Source: Thermodesulfobacteriota bacterium (GTDB lineage Bacteria; Desulfobacterota_D; UBA1144; Nemesobacterales; UBA2774). From it: a stretch of DNA of 64,000 nt. The position numbers and the translations under genes were made by a program. Under the pieces are notes generated by a model that made no database searches, was not told the origin of the DNA, and saw only the letters and a list, made by a program, of their open reading frames with translations. Shown here piece after piece: positions 24,703-33,606 of the stretch. Positions within the stretch are counted from its first letter, which is position 1; every line of letters begins with the position of its first letter. Location: positions 62,001 through 126,000 of the forward strand of contig BQJP01000001.1 of assembly GCA_021604765.1 (NCBI GenBank), read 5' to 3'.

Positions 24703-26691
24703 ATGAGAAAGGGACTTATATTTGGCTCAGTATTTTTATCGTTTATCTTTCTAGTGGTAGTTGTATTTCTTTTATTCCCAAATAGCAAGTTGGATGAGCA
24801 AAGTGCCCAGGTTTCTTCCGAACCATCTCAATTTGAAGAAGTCCCTAAATTAATGCTGCCGGTATTGGCTGAAACTCTAGGGCGGAACAATGATACTTAT
24901 CATATAGAAAGAGAAAGCACCAAGTTTAAAGCTGTTACCGCATCTCAGGGTTTTGAGTCAGAGTTTGGTAAAAATGGCGTTACATTCTCGAGGGACAATA
25001 AGAATCTCATAATGCGTTTAGTTGGCTCTAATGAGATCGATCCTATTACTGTTTCAAAAAACAAAGTTGAATATAACAGAGGAAATATTACAGAGTGGTA
25101 TGTAAACAGCCCGCTTGGAATTGAGCAGGGGTTTACACTAAATAACTCGCCAGAAAAAAGAAGCTCAGATGGCAAAGTAGTGCTAGAAATTGGTCTTGAA
25201 ATAGATGATGAAATGCAAGTTCGACAAACAGAAGATGGAAACTCAATTAATTTTATCAGTAGCGATAACAATAAAGAGGTCTTTAGGTATAGAGGCTTGT
25301 TTGCTTTCGACTCTTCTGGAAAAGAACTACCTTCTGAAATGAAGCTTCTAGATTCCAAGATAAAGATATTAGTAGATGACCGAGGCGCTGAATATCCGAT
25401 AGTAATAGATCCATTCATAGAGATTCAAAAAATATTGCCGAGTGATGCAAAGCCCAATGTTCCTCCATCCTGGCAGTTCGGTGGTACTGTCCATATTTCT
25501 GGAAATACTGCTATTGTAGGTGCGATTCACGCTAATGGATTTTTAGGTGAAGCATATATTTTTGACCGCGATACCAGAGGGTTTTGGTCTGAGACGCAGA
25601 TTTTACAAGGTAGCAATGTTAATACTTTTGGAGATTTCTTTGGTAACTGTGTTCATATAGATAGGAATACTGCAATTGTAGGAGCTTCACATGTATTAAA
25701 CGCAGCATCACCGGGTGAGGCTTATATTTACGAGAGGGACACAACCACTAATCTGTGGAGTGAAGTTGATATTCTTACTGGAAGTACTTCTGCTCCAGGG
25801 TCCTTTTATGGAATATCCTGCACACTCGAAGAGAGTTCGGGTATTGCAATGGTTGGAGCAAACAGGGCTTTTGCAGTAGAGGGGCGGGCGTATGTATATC
25901 AAAGAGACACGATGGGGATGTGGAATGAGACACAGGTTCTAAGCCCTAGCGGCGGAATGCCGAATTTTCAGTTTGGTTTTAAGATTAATTTCCAAGGAGA
26001 CATCGCTGCTATTGGAGCTCCTGGATTAATTGGATTTCCAGTTGGTGACAGGGTGTATATATATCAAAGAGACTCTAATACCGGTCTTTGGATTGAGAAT
26101 CAAATTATTACGGGCTCTGATACAATGGCGGGTGATGCATTTGGAGTTGATGTGGATTTTGATGGTGACAATATGGTTATCGGCGCCTCTCAGTTTAACA
26201 TGAATGAGGGTAAAGCATATTTCTTTGAAAGAGATCCTATGACAAATATGTGGTTTGAGGTTGATATTGTTACTGCTGATATGCCGGTTATGGGCGAATT
26301 CTTTGGTAGTAATGTATCCATTTCGGGCGATATTGCTATTATTAGCGCAGCTCTTCTTATCACAACTAACGGTAGGGTTTTAGTATATGAAAGGGATAAT
26401 ATGGGAATGTGGTCTGAAGTCCAAGAATTGACCGCATCCGATGGGATGGTGGGGGATCAATTTGGTGTTGAGACATCTATTGATGGAAACCAGCTTATAG
26501 TGGGAGCTAATGGGGTTGACGGAGCTGCCGGCCCTCTTACTGGAGCAGCATACCTTTATGGTAATCCTGTGCCGCCAACTAGAGCGGTACCTACGCTTAA
26601 CGGGTGGGCAATAATTGCAATGACAGGGTTTTTGGGACTTTTTGGAGTGTATGCGATTAGAAAACGAATGTTAGCTGATCACCAAAACTGA
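24703..26691 (+). CDS. IPTL-CTERM protein with FG-GAP repeats
   Basis: 662 aa from the ATG at 24703; an ATG three codons earlier is too close to the GGAGG at 24689. An N-terminal hydrophobic segment acts as signal anchor. Residues about 30-240 are a beta-rich region ending GAEYPIVIDPFI. At least six FG-GAP/beta-propeller units follow (FGxxVxxxGNTAIVGAxxxxxxxGEAYIFERD). The C-terminal sorting tail is VPTLNGWAIIAMTGFLGLF, then AIRKR. Predicted surface protein, possibly adhesive or calcium-binding. The sortase-like enzyme is not in this window. Confidence 0.85.
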   Translation: MRKGLIFGSVFLSFIFLVVVVFLLFPNSKLDEQSAQVSSEPSQFEEVPKLMLPVLAETLGRNNDTYHIERESTKFKAVTASQGFESEFGKNGVTFSRDNKNLIMRLVGSNEIDPITVSKNKVEYNRGNITEWYVNSPLGIEQGFTLNNSPEKRSSDGKVVLEIGLEIDDEMQVRQTEDGNSINFISSDNNKEVFRYRGLFAFDSSGKELPSEMKLLDSKIKILVDDRGAEYPIVIDPFIEIQKILPSDAKPNVPPSWQFGGTVHISGNTAIVGAIHANGFLGEAYIFDRDTRGFWSETQILQGSNVNTFGDFFGNCVHIDRNTAIVGASHVLNAASPGEAYIYERDTTTNLWSEVDILTGSTSAPGSFYGISCTLEESSGIAMVGANRAFAVEGRAYVYQRDTMGMWNETQVLSPSGGMPNFQFGFKINFQGDIAAIGAPGLIGFPVGDRVYIYQRDSNTGLWIENQIITGSDTMAGDAFGVDVDFDGDNMVIGASQFNMNEGKAYFFERDPMTNMWFEVDIVTADMPVMGEFFGSNVSISGDIAIISAALLITTNGRVLVYERDNMGMWSEVQELTASDGMVGDQFGVETSIDGNQLIVGANGVDGAAGPLTGAAYLYGNPVPPTRAVPTLNGWAIIAMTGFLGLFGVYAIRKRMLADHQN

Positions 26692-26907
26692 AAGTGCTGA
26701 TTAGTTTGAATAGCAAATCGAACGGAACTACGACTTTAACTATGAATTAATATATAAGTATATAATCTTCTCTAGAATTAATACACTGCCTATAATTTAG
26801 GACTATGTGTGCGGTTCATAAGCATGTATTCAAAGCGCAAATCTCTCTGTAGTTGACTCAAATCAGTAATCCCCACATAACAAACAATTTTTTCCGTAAA
26901 TCCCAAG

Positions 26908-26924
26908 TTGGCACGGTAGTTGCA
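26908..26924 (+). promoter_or_regulatory. Sigma-54 promoter ahead of a gene-free region
   Basis: TTGGCACGGTAGTTGCA is a textbook -24/-12 element with ten bases between GG and GC. The only downstream feature for about 290 bases is a strong hairpin at 26984-27026, so it probably drives a short RNA. It overlaps TAGTTGCAACTA, which looks like the MarR half-sites but with the wrong spacing. Confidence 0.8.
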
Positions 26925-26934
26925 ACTATTGTTA

Positions 26935-27030
26935 ATAACATAAGAAAGAAATGGTGAGCTCATTTCTCAACTTATCTCCTTTTATAGATGGGGGCCGGAA
27001 TTAGGGACATTCCAGCCCCCATCTATTATT
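26935..27030 (+). ncRNA. Putative sigma-54-dependent small RNA
   Basis: Predicted from a -24/-12 promoter (start near 26935) and a terminator-like hairpin: ATAGATGGGGGC (26984-26995) pairs perfectly with GCCCCCATCTAT (27015-27026), with inner GGAA/TTCC and tail TATTATTT. A second smaller hairpin (AGAAATG/CATTTCT) lies near the 5' end. Length about 95 nt. A 17-codon frame starting ATGGTGAGC lies inside but lacks a good ribosome site. Family unknown; mRNA pairing is a reasonable guess. Confidence 0.6.
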
Positions 27031-27060
27031 TAAGATTCGCAATAATGCACCTTTAACCAA

Positions 27061-27111
27061 GCCCCGGAATATGTTTATCCTATCCTCTAAGAGTCTTAAG
27101 AGATCCGGGGC
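27061..27111. other. GC-rich hairpin upstream of the Anbu operon
   Basis: GCCCCGGA (27061-27068) pairs with TCCGGGGC (27104-27111) around a 35-base loop. The same stem core occurs in the terminator at 12103. No U-run follows, so it may be a weak second terminator for the small RNA or a leader element. Confidence 0.45.
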
Positions 27112-27218
27112 GCATAGTTTCGTATATCGGAATTAGTTTTTTAATTGCATAAACGACTATAAGCATTGGCTACAAGGTATGACAACATGTATAAAGAGTG
27201 TTAAGATAATTGTTGAAA

Positions 27219-28664
27219 ATGGACTTTGATTCTTACGATCCCGAAGATTTCTATGATGAGCTTTTTAAAAGCAAGGGCAAGCCGCGTCCTGGCACTGAAA
27301 TATTAATTAACCGCTTGAAGTCATTCCCACAAGGAGAAATACTGAGAAGGCAAAAGGCGGCAGAAGCTGCGCTCTTTAATATGGGTGTGACGTTTACGGT
27401 TTATAGTGACGAGTCCGGCATAGAAAAAATATTCCCTTTTGATATTCTGCCAAGAATCGTAGAACCGGGTGACTGGATACAAATAGAAAAGGGACTTAAA
27501 CAACGCATCTATGCACTTAACCTTTTCATCGACGATGTATACCACGACCAGAAAATTGTAAAAGATGGCATTATTCCAAAAGACATACTTTATTCCAGTA
27601 AATGTATTCAGCCCAAATGTGTAGGCCTAAATCCACCAAAAGGAATATGGTGTCATATTACCGGGACAGACCTGGTTAGAGATAAAGATGGACGATTCTA
27701 TGTGCTAGAGGATAATTTGCGTTGCCCTTCAGGTGTATCATATGTTTTAGAGAATCGGCAAGTGTTAAAAAGAACGTTTCCACTAGTTTTCGAGAAATCA
27801 AGCATTCTACCTGTTGATGATTACCCCAACCGACTTTCCCGCATGCTTCAGTTCCTTGCGCCCGACAATGTGGAATCTCCAAATATAGCGCTTCTAACAC
27901 CCGGCATATATAACTCAGCTTATTTTGAGCATTCTTTTCTGGCCCAGCAAACTGGCATAGAGCTTGTTGAAGGAAACGATCTTGTCGTTAAAGACGGCTT
28001 TGTCTACATGCGGACAACCAAAGGTTTTGAGAAAGTCGATGTAATTTATAGACGAATTGATGATGATTTCTTGGACCCTCTTGCATTTAACCCTGATTCC
28101 TTACTTGGAGTACCCGGGATTATGGATGTTTATAAATCCGGTCGGCTTGCATTGGCTAATGCCCCAGGAACGGGAGTTGCTGATGATAAGGTTGTCTATG
28201 CATACGTCCCTAAGATAATTAAGTATTATTTGGGTGAAGATCCTATATTGCCTAATGTGCCAACATATATATGCTGGGATGATAAAGATAGAGAATATGT
28301 TCTTAACAATCTCGAGAAATTAGTAGTTAAACCGGCAAATGAGTCCGGTGGCTATGGAATGCTTATGGGCACCCATTCTACAGCGGAAGAAAGAAAAGCT
28401 TTTGCAGAAAGGATAAAAGAGAATCCTAGAAACTATATAGCCCAGCCTACACTTTCTCTCTCTCTCGTTCCGGTGATAGTGGATGACGATCACTTTGAGG
28501 GAAGGCATGTAGATTTGCGCCCATATGTGTTGTACGGAGAAGATATATATGTGATGCCGGGAGGACTCACAAGAGTTGCTCTCAAAAAAGGCTCACTTGT
28601 AGTCAATTCCTCACAGGGTGGGGGCAGCAAAGATACTTGGGTGTTGAGTAATTTGCCAAAATAA
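27219..28664 (+). CDS. Circularly permuted type 2 ATP-grasp protein (Anbu operon)
   Basis: 481 aa, DUF404/DUF407-type circularly permuted ATP-grasp. Predicted to form amide bonds between amino or carboxyl groups using ATP. Visible signatures: [36 protein letters not shown] (near residues 155-173), [16 protein letters not shown] and [19 protein letters not shown]. The ATG at 27219 is used; TTG codons lie just upstream. It is first of four genes, with 28 bases to the alpha-E gene. Comparative work groups this cassette with a proteasome-like peptidase; the product is not known. Confidence 0.9.
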   Translation: MDFDSYDPEDFYDELFKSKGKPRPGTEILINRLKSFPQGEILRRQKAAEAALFNMGVTFTVYSDESGIEKIFPFDILPRIVEPGDWIQIEKGLKQRIYALNLFIDDVYHDQKIVKDGIIPKDILYSSKCIQPKCVGLNPPKGIWCHITGTDLVRDKDGRFYVLEDNLRCPSGVSYVLENRQVLKRTFPLVFEKSSILPVDDYPNRLSRMLQFLAPDNVESPNIALLTPGIYNSAYFEHSFLAQQTGIELVEGNDLVVKDGFVYMRTTKGFEKVDVIYRRIDDDFLDPLAFNPDSLLGVPGIMDVYKSGRLALANAPGTGVADDKVVYAYVPKIIKYYLGEDPILPNVPTYICWDDKDREYVLNNLEKLVVKPANESGGYGMLMGTHSTAEERKAFAERIKENPRNYIAQPTLSLSLVPVIVDDDHFEGRHVDLRPYVLYGEDIYVMPGGLTRVALKKGSLVVNSSQGGGSKDTWVLSNLPK

Positions 28665-28692
28665 TTGAGAATTAATATGAAGAGAAGATATC

Positions 28693-29676
28693 ATGCTTAG
28701 TAGGGTTGCCAATTCAATATACTGGATGGCCCGATATATAGAAAGGGCTGAAAACACCGCTCGATTTGTAGACGTGAACCTTCATCTAATGTTAGATGGT
28801 CACGTTGATAGTGAGGAACAATGGGAGCCGTTGGTTATAATCTCGGGGGACGTGGATCAGTTTAAGGAAAGGTATGGTGCTCCAACTAAAGATAATGTCA
28901 TAAACTTCTTGACTTTCGACCTAGAAAATCCTAATTCAATAATTTCATCAGTAAGTAGCGCTAGAGAAAATGCCCGGACTGTTAGGGAAGTTATCTCTTC
29001 TGAAATGTGGGCTCAAGTTAATAAATTTTACTACACATTATTAGATGCAGAAAAATCTGGTGTTGCACTTGATACCCCTTATGACTTTTATAACGAGGTA
29101 AAGCTGAGAAGTCACATGTTCATTGGAACTACAGACACTACAATGTCACACGGTGAAGCCTGGCATTTTGAGCGATTAGGCAGACTCTTAGAGAGAGCTG
29201 ATAAAACCTCCCGTATACTAGACGCTAAATATTATATGCTGCTTCCAAGAGTTGAAGACGTGGGTACACCGATTGACAATATTAGTTGGGTGGCATTACT
29301 TAAATCTGCGAGTGCATTTGAGATGTACAGGAAAAAATTTAGGAAGATTACTCCTAAAGATGTAGCCTTGTTTCTAATTCTGGATTTAAAGTTTCCACGT
29401 TCTATAAGATATTGTTTGCTTAAAGCTCAAGTATCGCTTCATGAAATCACTGGAACAGTGATAGGGACATTCACAAATAAGGCGGAAAGAAGATTAGGTC
29501 GCTTGCGCTCAGATCTTGATTACGCTAATATTGATGAAATAATTTCTGTTGGACTACATGAATTTTTAGACGGATTTCAGACGAAGCTTAACGGAGTAGG
29601 GGACGCAATTTTTGACACCTTCTTCTCTCTTAGACAAACTGAAAAAGACGAAAAAATTACTGAGGTTTCACAATGA
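28693..29676 (+). CDS. Alpha-E domain protein (Anbu operon)
   Basis: 327 aa, DUF403/alpha-E family, all-helical. It opens MLSRVANSIYWMARYIERAE, the hallmark of the family, and contains WAQVNKFYYTLLDAE and HFERLGRLLERADKTSRILD. It is always linked with the circularly permuted ATP-grasp and is thought to act as its partner. The last four bases overlap the ATG of the peptidase gene. Confidence 0.92.
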   Translation: MLSRVANSIYWMARYIERAENTARFVDVNLHLMLDGHVDSEEQWEPLVIISGDVDQFKERYGAPTKDNVINFLTFDLENPNSIISSVSSARENARTVREVISSEMWAQVNKFYYTLLDAEKSGVALDTPYDFYNEVKLRSHMFIGTTDTTMSHGEAWHFERLGRLLERADKTSRILDAKYYMLLPRVEDVGTPIDNISWVALLKSASAFEMYRKKFRKITPKDVALFLILDLKFPRSIRYCLLKAQVSLHEITGTVIGTFTNKAERRLGRLRSDLDYANIDEIISVGLHEFLDGFQTKLNGVGDAIFDTFFSLRQTEKDEKITEVSQ

Positions 29677-30434
29677 CGTTTTGTGTTGGAATGAAAGTAA
29701 GAAAAGGGCTTGTAGGTATAGCTGACACCCTTGTTACAACAGGGACGGAGTCTATAACTGCAAGGAAAGTTACAATACATCAGTATGGTAGACATTCGCT
29801 TTTTCTTATGACCTCTGGACTAAGATCTGTCAGAGATAAAGCGCTTACTTATTTTGATGAAGTGTTAGAAGAAAGTGATCAGGAATTTGATAAACTTTAC
29901 AAAGCTGTAAACGCGTTTGCGGCACAGGTGCGTAGAGTGGCTGATGAAGATAAGAAGGCTCTAGAAGAGAGTGGTTTGCCTTTCAACCTATTTTCTATTA
30001 TTGGTGGCCAACTCGAAAATGATAAAGAGCACAAGCTGTATATGCTCTACCCGCAGGGCAACTGGGTAGAGGTAAGCCAGGGCACTCCTTATTACCTTAT
30101 CGGAGAGTCCAGTTATGGAAAACCTATAATGGACAGAGCTCTTTCTTATGACGTTAATCTGGAGATGGCTTTGAAAATAGGCTATCTTGCCTTTGATGCT
30201 ACAAGGACTAGCGCTGTAGATGTGGATTTCCCAATAGATGTGGTGCTTTATAAGGCTGACACTTATCACATTGTTGAATATCGCTATAATGCTAAAGAGC
30301 TTATGGAAATATCCGAGTGGTGGCAGAAAATAATAAGAGAAGCCATAAGGGAACTCCCGCGTGATTGGATTGAAGCGGTCTTTTCAAAACTAGAAGATAG
30401 CCCTATCCCTATAAAAAATGCTATACAAGATTGA
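29673..30434 (+). CDS. Anbu proteasome-like peptidase
   Basis: 253 aa Ntn-hydrolase of the proteasome/HslV superfamily, matching Anbu (bacterial proteasome homologue). The sequence starts MTFCVGMKVRKGLVGIAD, with Thr2 as the presumed nucleophile after Met removal. The Asp of GIAD and the Lys of TARKV fit the catalytic set. It overlaps both neighbours (4 and 17 bases). In other genomes Anbu assembles into an open helical ring; here it would process a peptide or isopeptide made by the operon's ATP-grasp. Confidence 0.9.
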   Translation: MTFCVGMKVRKGLVGIADTLVTTGTESITARKVTIHQYGRHSLFLMTSGLRSVRDKALTYFDEVLEESDQEFDKLYKAVNAFAAQVRRVADEDKKALEESGLPFNLFSIIGGQLENDKEHKLYMLYPQGNWVEVSQGTPYYLIGESSYGKPIMDRALSYDVNLEMALKIGYLAFDATRTSAVDVDFPIDVVLYKADTYHIVEYRYNAKELMEISEWWQKIIREAIRELPRDWIEAVFSKLEDSPIPIKNAIQD

Positions 30435-31260
30435 GCACATAACCCGGTATTCTTTTAGTAAGGAGGTTTTCTTAGAACCCCATATTATTAGACTCCGCCC
30501 GAGATCAGATTCATCTCAGACACTCAAAAACTTTGATATAGATGTTAGACCTACTCCTATTGGTACAACTAAGATTGTAGATGTGGGAGGGGATTCGATA
30601 TTTCTTTGGTTTGAAGAGTTGACTGATTCTCTTGAGATTATATCCCGTTCAGAGGTCGAGACCCATAGATCTAATCCCTTTGACTATATTCTTGCCTCAG
30701 ATAGGGCTCATCGACTGCCAATGGAGTACGGAGCTCCTTATGAGACGGTTCTTGAGCCATATAGAATTCCATCATCTGAGTTTGGTGATAAATTTGAAGG
30801 GTTCGTCGCCAAGATAATGCTCGAATCGGAAAACAGTTCCCTTAAATTTCTATCCTCCTTAACATCCTATATTAATCAGAATTTTGAATATGAAACCAGA
30901 GAAGAGGGCATAGCTCAAGAACCTGAGGATACTTTGTTCAAAATGAAAGGAACGTGTAGAGATTTTGTAGTGCTCTTTGCCGAAGCGTGCAGGAGTATGG
31001 GATTTGCGGCTAGGTTTGTAAGCGGCTACACACAGGGTGATCTGAATAATATGGAGAACTACCTCCACGCCTGGGCTGAAGTATATTTGCCTGGGGGAGG
31101 GTGGAGAGGTTATGATCCAACCTTAGGACTAGCAGTAGCAGACCAGCATATATCTCTTGCTTCAGGAGCGACTCCTATTGAGGCTTCGCCTGTAGCGGGC
31201 TCATTCCGCGGCACAGATGCAGTAGCCAATATTGAATATGATCTGGCTATTAGCACTTAG
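30418..31260 (+). CDS. Transglutaminase-like protein (Anbu operon)
   Basis: 280 aa. An N-terminal bacterial transglutaminase-like domain (YKIEHITRYSFSKEVFLEPH) precedes a papain-fold core. The catalytic triad is Cys in FKMKGTCRDFVVLFAEACR (about residue 181), His in NYLHAWAEVYLPG (about 215) and Asp in GGWRGYDPTLG (about 232). It is the last gene of the four-gene operon; the start lies inside the peptidase gene. It would cleave or form amide bonds. Confidence 0.93.
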   Translation: MLYKIEHITRYSFSKEVFLEPHIIRLRPRSDSSQTLKNFDIDVRPTPIGTTKIVDVGGDSIFLWFEELTDSLEIISRSEVETHRSNPFDYILASDRAHRLPMEYGAPYETVLEPYRIPSSEFGDKFEGFVAKIMLESENSSLKFLSSLTSYINQNFEYETREEGIAQEPEDTLFKMKGTCRDFVVLFAEACRSMGFAARFVSGYTQGDLNNMENYLHAWAEVYLPGGGWRGYDPTLGLAVADQHISLASGATPIEASPVAGSFRGTDAVANIEYDLAIST

Positions 31261-31334
31261 CATTAATAATTGATATTAAATATGATTCGATTTAAACTTC
31301 TCTTGGTAGTTCAATAAAGTCTAAGAGCAGATAA

Positions 31335-31595
31335 ATGTCTCACTATATAAACAAAATAACATTAGCAACTTGTATTTTTTTAATAACTGTTTTGATCTCA
31401 TTCTCGATTTCATTTGCTTCAGAAATAGACGAAGAAGAAGTACAACTTCCCGAGCATCAAGGGGCATGTTCTTCAGACTCATGCAGCCCCGCAACACCTT
31501 GTCCTAGCAAAGATGAGATGTGCTACTCATCAAATGGTGTCTTTTACTGCTGTGTAGAGCCCCCATTCCCAGGTGCCGAAGCTGTAGGCAATTGA
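31335..31595 (+). CDS. Small secreted Cys-rich protein
   Basis: 86 aa. Signal peptide (YINKITLATCIFLITVLISF). The mature part has nine cysteines (ACSSDSCSPATPCPSKDEMC, then YCCVEPPFPG), which suggests a disulfide-knotted fold. No family recognised. The leader shows only a weak ribosome site (AAGAGCAGATA). It follows the Anbu operon by 74 bases and may be an independent unit with its own terminator. Confidence 0.6.
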   Translation: MSHYINKITLATCIFLITVLISFSISFASEIDEEEVQLPEHQGACSSDSCSPATPCPSKDEMCYSSNGVFYCCVEPPFPGAEAVGN

Positions 31596-31619
31596 TATTA
31601 TTAATAAAAGGAGTGGGCG

Positions 31620-31652
31620 TAGATAGAGTCCACACCCACTATCTAGTTTTAT
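31620..31652 (+). terminator. Terminator after the Cys-rich secreted gene
   Basis: TAGATAG and CTATCTA form a 7-bp stem around AGTCCACACCCA, followed by GTTTTAT. It lies between convergent genes. Confidence 0.6.
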
Positions 31653-31655
31653 AAT

Positions 31656-32423
31656 TTACGCAGTATTTCTACCTGCTGTTACGCCACCGTCTACAGGGAT
31701 TACTGCTCCAGTGATCCAGCCTGATTCATCACATGCAAGATAACTAATTGCTGAAACTATATCCTTTGGCTGACCTATGCGTCCTAGTGGATGAAAGCCA
31801 TTAAAGCCTGCTAACACCTCTGACACTTGGTCCTCCGGAATAAAGCTTCCGTATACAGGGGTCTCAACCACTGCCGGAGCCACAGCGTTTACACGAATGT
31901 TGTCTTTAGCAAATTCGATTGCAAGATTTCTTGTTAGTGTGTGAACCCCGCCTTTAGCTGCAGAATAAGCACTCGAGGGAGTAGCCTCTATTGCCTGCGT
32001 TGCCCACATTGATCCTACGTTTACTATCGCTCCACCACCTCTTTTCTTGATCTCGGGTATGGCTGCTTGTGACAGATAAAATGTTCCTTTTAGAATAATA
32101 TCTATATAACTTGCAAGACCTTCTTCTGTCTCATCTAAAAAGGGTTTTGGGGAGAAAATACCGGCATTATTAACTACAATATCGACCCCTCCGAATTCGT
32201 TAACCGCAGTATCGACTATTCTTTTCGCGGTCTCAGGGTTACCTATATCCCCTGGGGCATACTTCACGTTGCCATTATAATCTTTAAAAGCATCAGCCAA
32301 TACTGATTCCCTTCTTCCGTTTACTACTACTTTGGCGCCTTTGGAGAGAAAGTCGTATGCTGCTTCTTTTCCAATACCACTCCCAGCTCCTGAAATTACT
32401 ACTACTTTATTTGTAAATGACAT
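31656..32423 (-). CDS. SDR-family NAD(P)-dependent oxidoreductase
   Basis: 255 aa classical short-chain dehydrogenase. Cofactor motif SGAGSGIGKEAA (about residues 10-21), NNAG at about 88, catalytic Ser in VNVGSMWATQA and YSAAKGG (Tyr/Lys at about 154/158). A final GAVIPVDGGV is typical of FabG-like members. Substrate unknown. A TetR-type palindrome lies 26 bases upstream of the ATG and matches that of the tetR gene, so the pair is a regulated unit. Confidence 0.92.
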   Translation of the reverse strand: MSFTNKVVVISGAGSGIGKEAAYDFLSKGAKVVVNGRRESVLADAFKDYNGNVKYAPGDIGNPETAKRIVDTAVNEFGGVDIVVNNAGIFSPKPFLDETEEGLASYIDIILKGTFYLSQAAIPEIKKRGGGAIVNVGSMWATQAIEATPSSAYSAAKGGVHTLTRNLAIEFAKDNIRVNAVAPAVVETPVYGSFIPEDQVSEVLAGFNGFHPLGRIGQPKDIVSAISYLACDESGWITGAVIPVDGGVTAGRNTA

Positions 32424-32448
32424 ATTTACTACCTCCTGTTTAGTCGTT

Positions 32449-32466
32449 AAGATGACCAGTCGTCTT
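32449..32466. promoter_or_regulatory. TetR operator upstream of the SDR gene
   Basis: AAGATGACCAGTCGTCTT: arms AAGATGAC/GTCGTCTT match at 7 of 8 positions around CA. The core GACCAGTCGT recurs in inverse orientation before the tetR gene at 33102-33111. Confidence 0.8.
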
Positions 32467-32493
32467 GTTAAGATTCAAAAAAATATATTTCTT

Positions 32494-33090
32494 TTAATTT
32501 ATTAGTGCATAGTTCAAAAATGTTCTCTTCATTTGTTTAAGTGGATTAGTATCAGATTCTATTTTCATTCTTATTAATGATCCTTCAAGGAAATTCAATA
32601 AGAAATCAGCGAGCTCATCAGCGGATATATCGTCTCTGACAACCTTTTTTTCTTGTCCTCTAATCATTATCTTTTTGAATATATCTTTCCACTCACTAAT
32701 ACATTTCTGCATAGTTTCTCTGCCGACTATGCTACTGTCGCTAATTTCTGCTGCGAAATTTCCTATTAAACATCCGTCTCTACAGTTTTTATCATCAAAT
32801 AGTTTGGTTAATTGATCAAAGAATTGATTTAGACTCTTCAGAGTATCTTTTTTTGATACCTCTAAGATTGAAATTAGGAATTCTTTGAATTGATCTGAGT
32901 AATGGATAATAGCCTTTGAGCCAAAGTCTTCTTTACTTTTAAAATAGTTGTAGAATGAGCCTTTTGGTATCCCTACTTTATCTACTACTTCCTGAATGCC
33001 GGTTCCATGATAACCCTGCTCCATAAACATCACTACACCCTGGTCCAGGAGTTTGTTTCTAAGATGTTCACTTTGACTCCTTCTAGCCAT
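32494..33090 (-). CDS. TetR/AcrR-family regulator
   Basis: 198 aa. N-terminal helix-turn-helix: LLDQGVVMFMEQGYHGTGIQ, then VVDKVGIPKGSFYNYFKSKEDF (about residues 30-50, split here). The C-terminal part is a helical ligand-binding domain. Probable repressor of itself and the SDR gene downstream on the same strand, since both carry the same palindromic core. The ligand may be the SDR's substrate. Confidence 0.93.
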   Translation of the reverse strand: MARRSQSEHLRNKLLDQGVVMFMEQGYHGTGIQEVVDKVGIPKGSFYNYFKSKEDFGSKAIIHYSDQFKEFLISILEVSKKDTLKSLNQFFDQLTKLFDDKNCRDGCLIGNFAAEISDSSIVGRETMQKCISEWKDIFKKIMIRGQEKKVVRDDISADELADFLLNFLEGSLIRMKIESDTNPLKQMKRTFLNYALIN

Positions 33091-33093
33091 AAT

Positions 33094-33119
33094 ATTAATA
33101 TACGACTGGTCATATTAAT
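33094..33119. promoter_or_regulatory. TetR operator upstream of tetR
   Basis: ATTAATAT and ATATTAAT flank ACGACTGGTC (perfect outer arms); the centre is the reverse complement of GACCAGTCGT seen at 32454-32463. It sits 4 bases before the tetR start, so binding would block its own transcription. Confidence 0.8.
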
Positions 33120-33206
33120 GTCAAGAAACATTTTCAATAATCGGGAGTTTGCTTAGTGTATAGTGGATGAATTGTCCTTTGTGAATTATGAATATGTCTG
33201 AAAAAG

Positions 33207-33239
33207 AAAAGCCTGGTGAATTCAATCACCAGGCTTTTT
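33207..33239. terminator. Bidirectional terminator of secreted protein B
   Basis: AAAAGCCTGGTGA, loop ATTCAA, TCACCAGGCTTTTT. It is followed on the plus strand by TTGGATGGAGGAT-TGTATG, a segment almost identical to that beside the terminator at 42808. Confidence 0.9.
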
Positions 33240-33268
33240 GTTGGATGGAGGATTGTATGATCGATATT

Positions 33269-33538
33269 TTATATGGCATTGTCACCGCCCAGTTCTACTC
33301 CGAATACATAATAGGTGTTGCTATCTAATGATTCAGCAGATACTTGGCTTGGATTCTGAAGCTTCTGTACCTGAAATGTATCGGAAAGATTCTGGGCTAC
33401 GTAACCACTATTAATGTTGTCACTTACTTCTGCTTGCTTAAGCGGAATTTGAACTCCGAAAGCGCTAACCTCTGCTTGTGAGGTAAGTGGAAAGCTTAGT
33501 CCTACTGCTAATACTGATGCTAAAAGTAATTTTTTCAT
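33269..33538 (-). CDS. Small secreted FGV-family protein (copy B)
   Basis: 89 aa. Signal peptide KKLLLASVLAVGLSFPLTSQ is nearly identical to copy A. The mature part is EVSAFGVQIP, then EVSDNINSGYVAQNLSDTF, VQKLQNPSQ, and ends TYYVFGVELGGDNAI. ACAGGAGACAG precedes the ATG. The leader carries CGGGT-CAA-ACCCG. It lies 69 bases after copy C and probably shares its promoter and MarR-type operator. Unknown function. Confidence 0.8.
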   Translation of the reverse strand: MKKLLLASVLAVGLSFPLTSQAEVSAFGVQIPLKQAEVSDNINSGYVAQNLSDTFQVQKLQNPSQVSAESLDSNTYYVFGVELGGDNAI

Positions 33539-33606
33539 TTTACTGTCTCCTGTATTATCGGGTTTGACCCGTATTTTTTGTACTCGTAAATCTATTTATA
33601 CTTCGA

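Noticed and set aside
24945-25418. Minus-strand frame inside the FG-GAP protein
   Set aside because: Antisense shadow with no start signal; the plus frame is continuous and domain-bearing.
26917-26928. TAGTTGCAACTA as another MarR site
   Set aside because: The half-sites overlap instead of being two bases apart, and the bases are explained by the sigma-54 -12 element.
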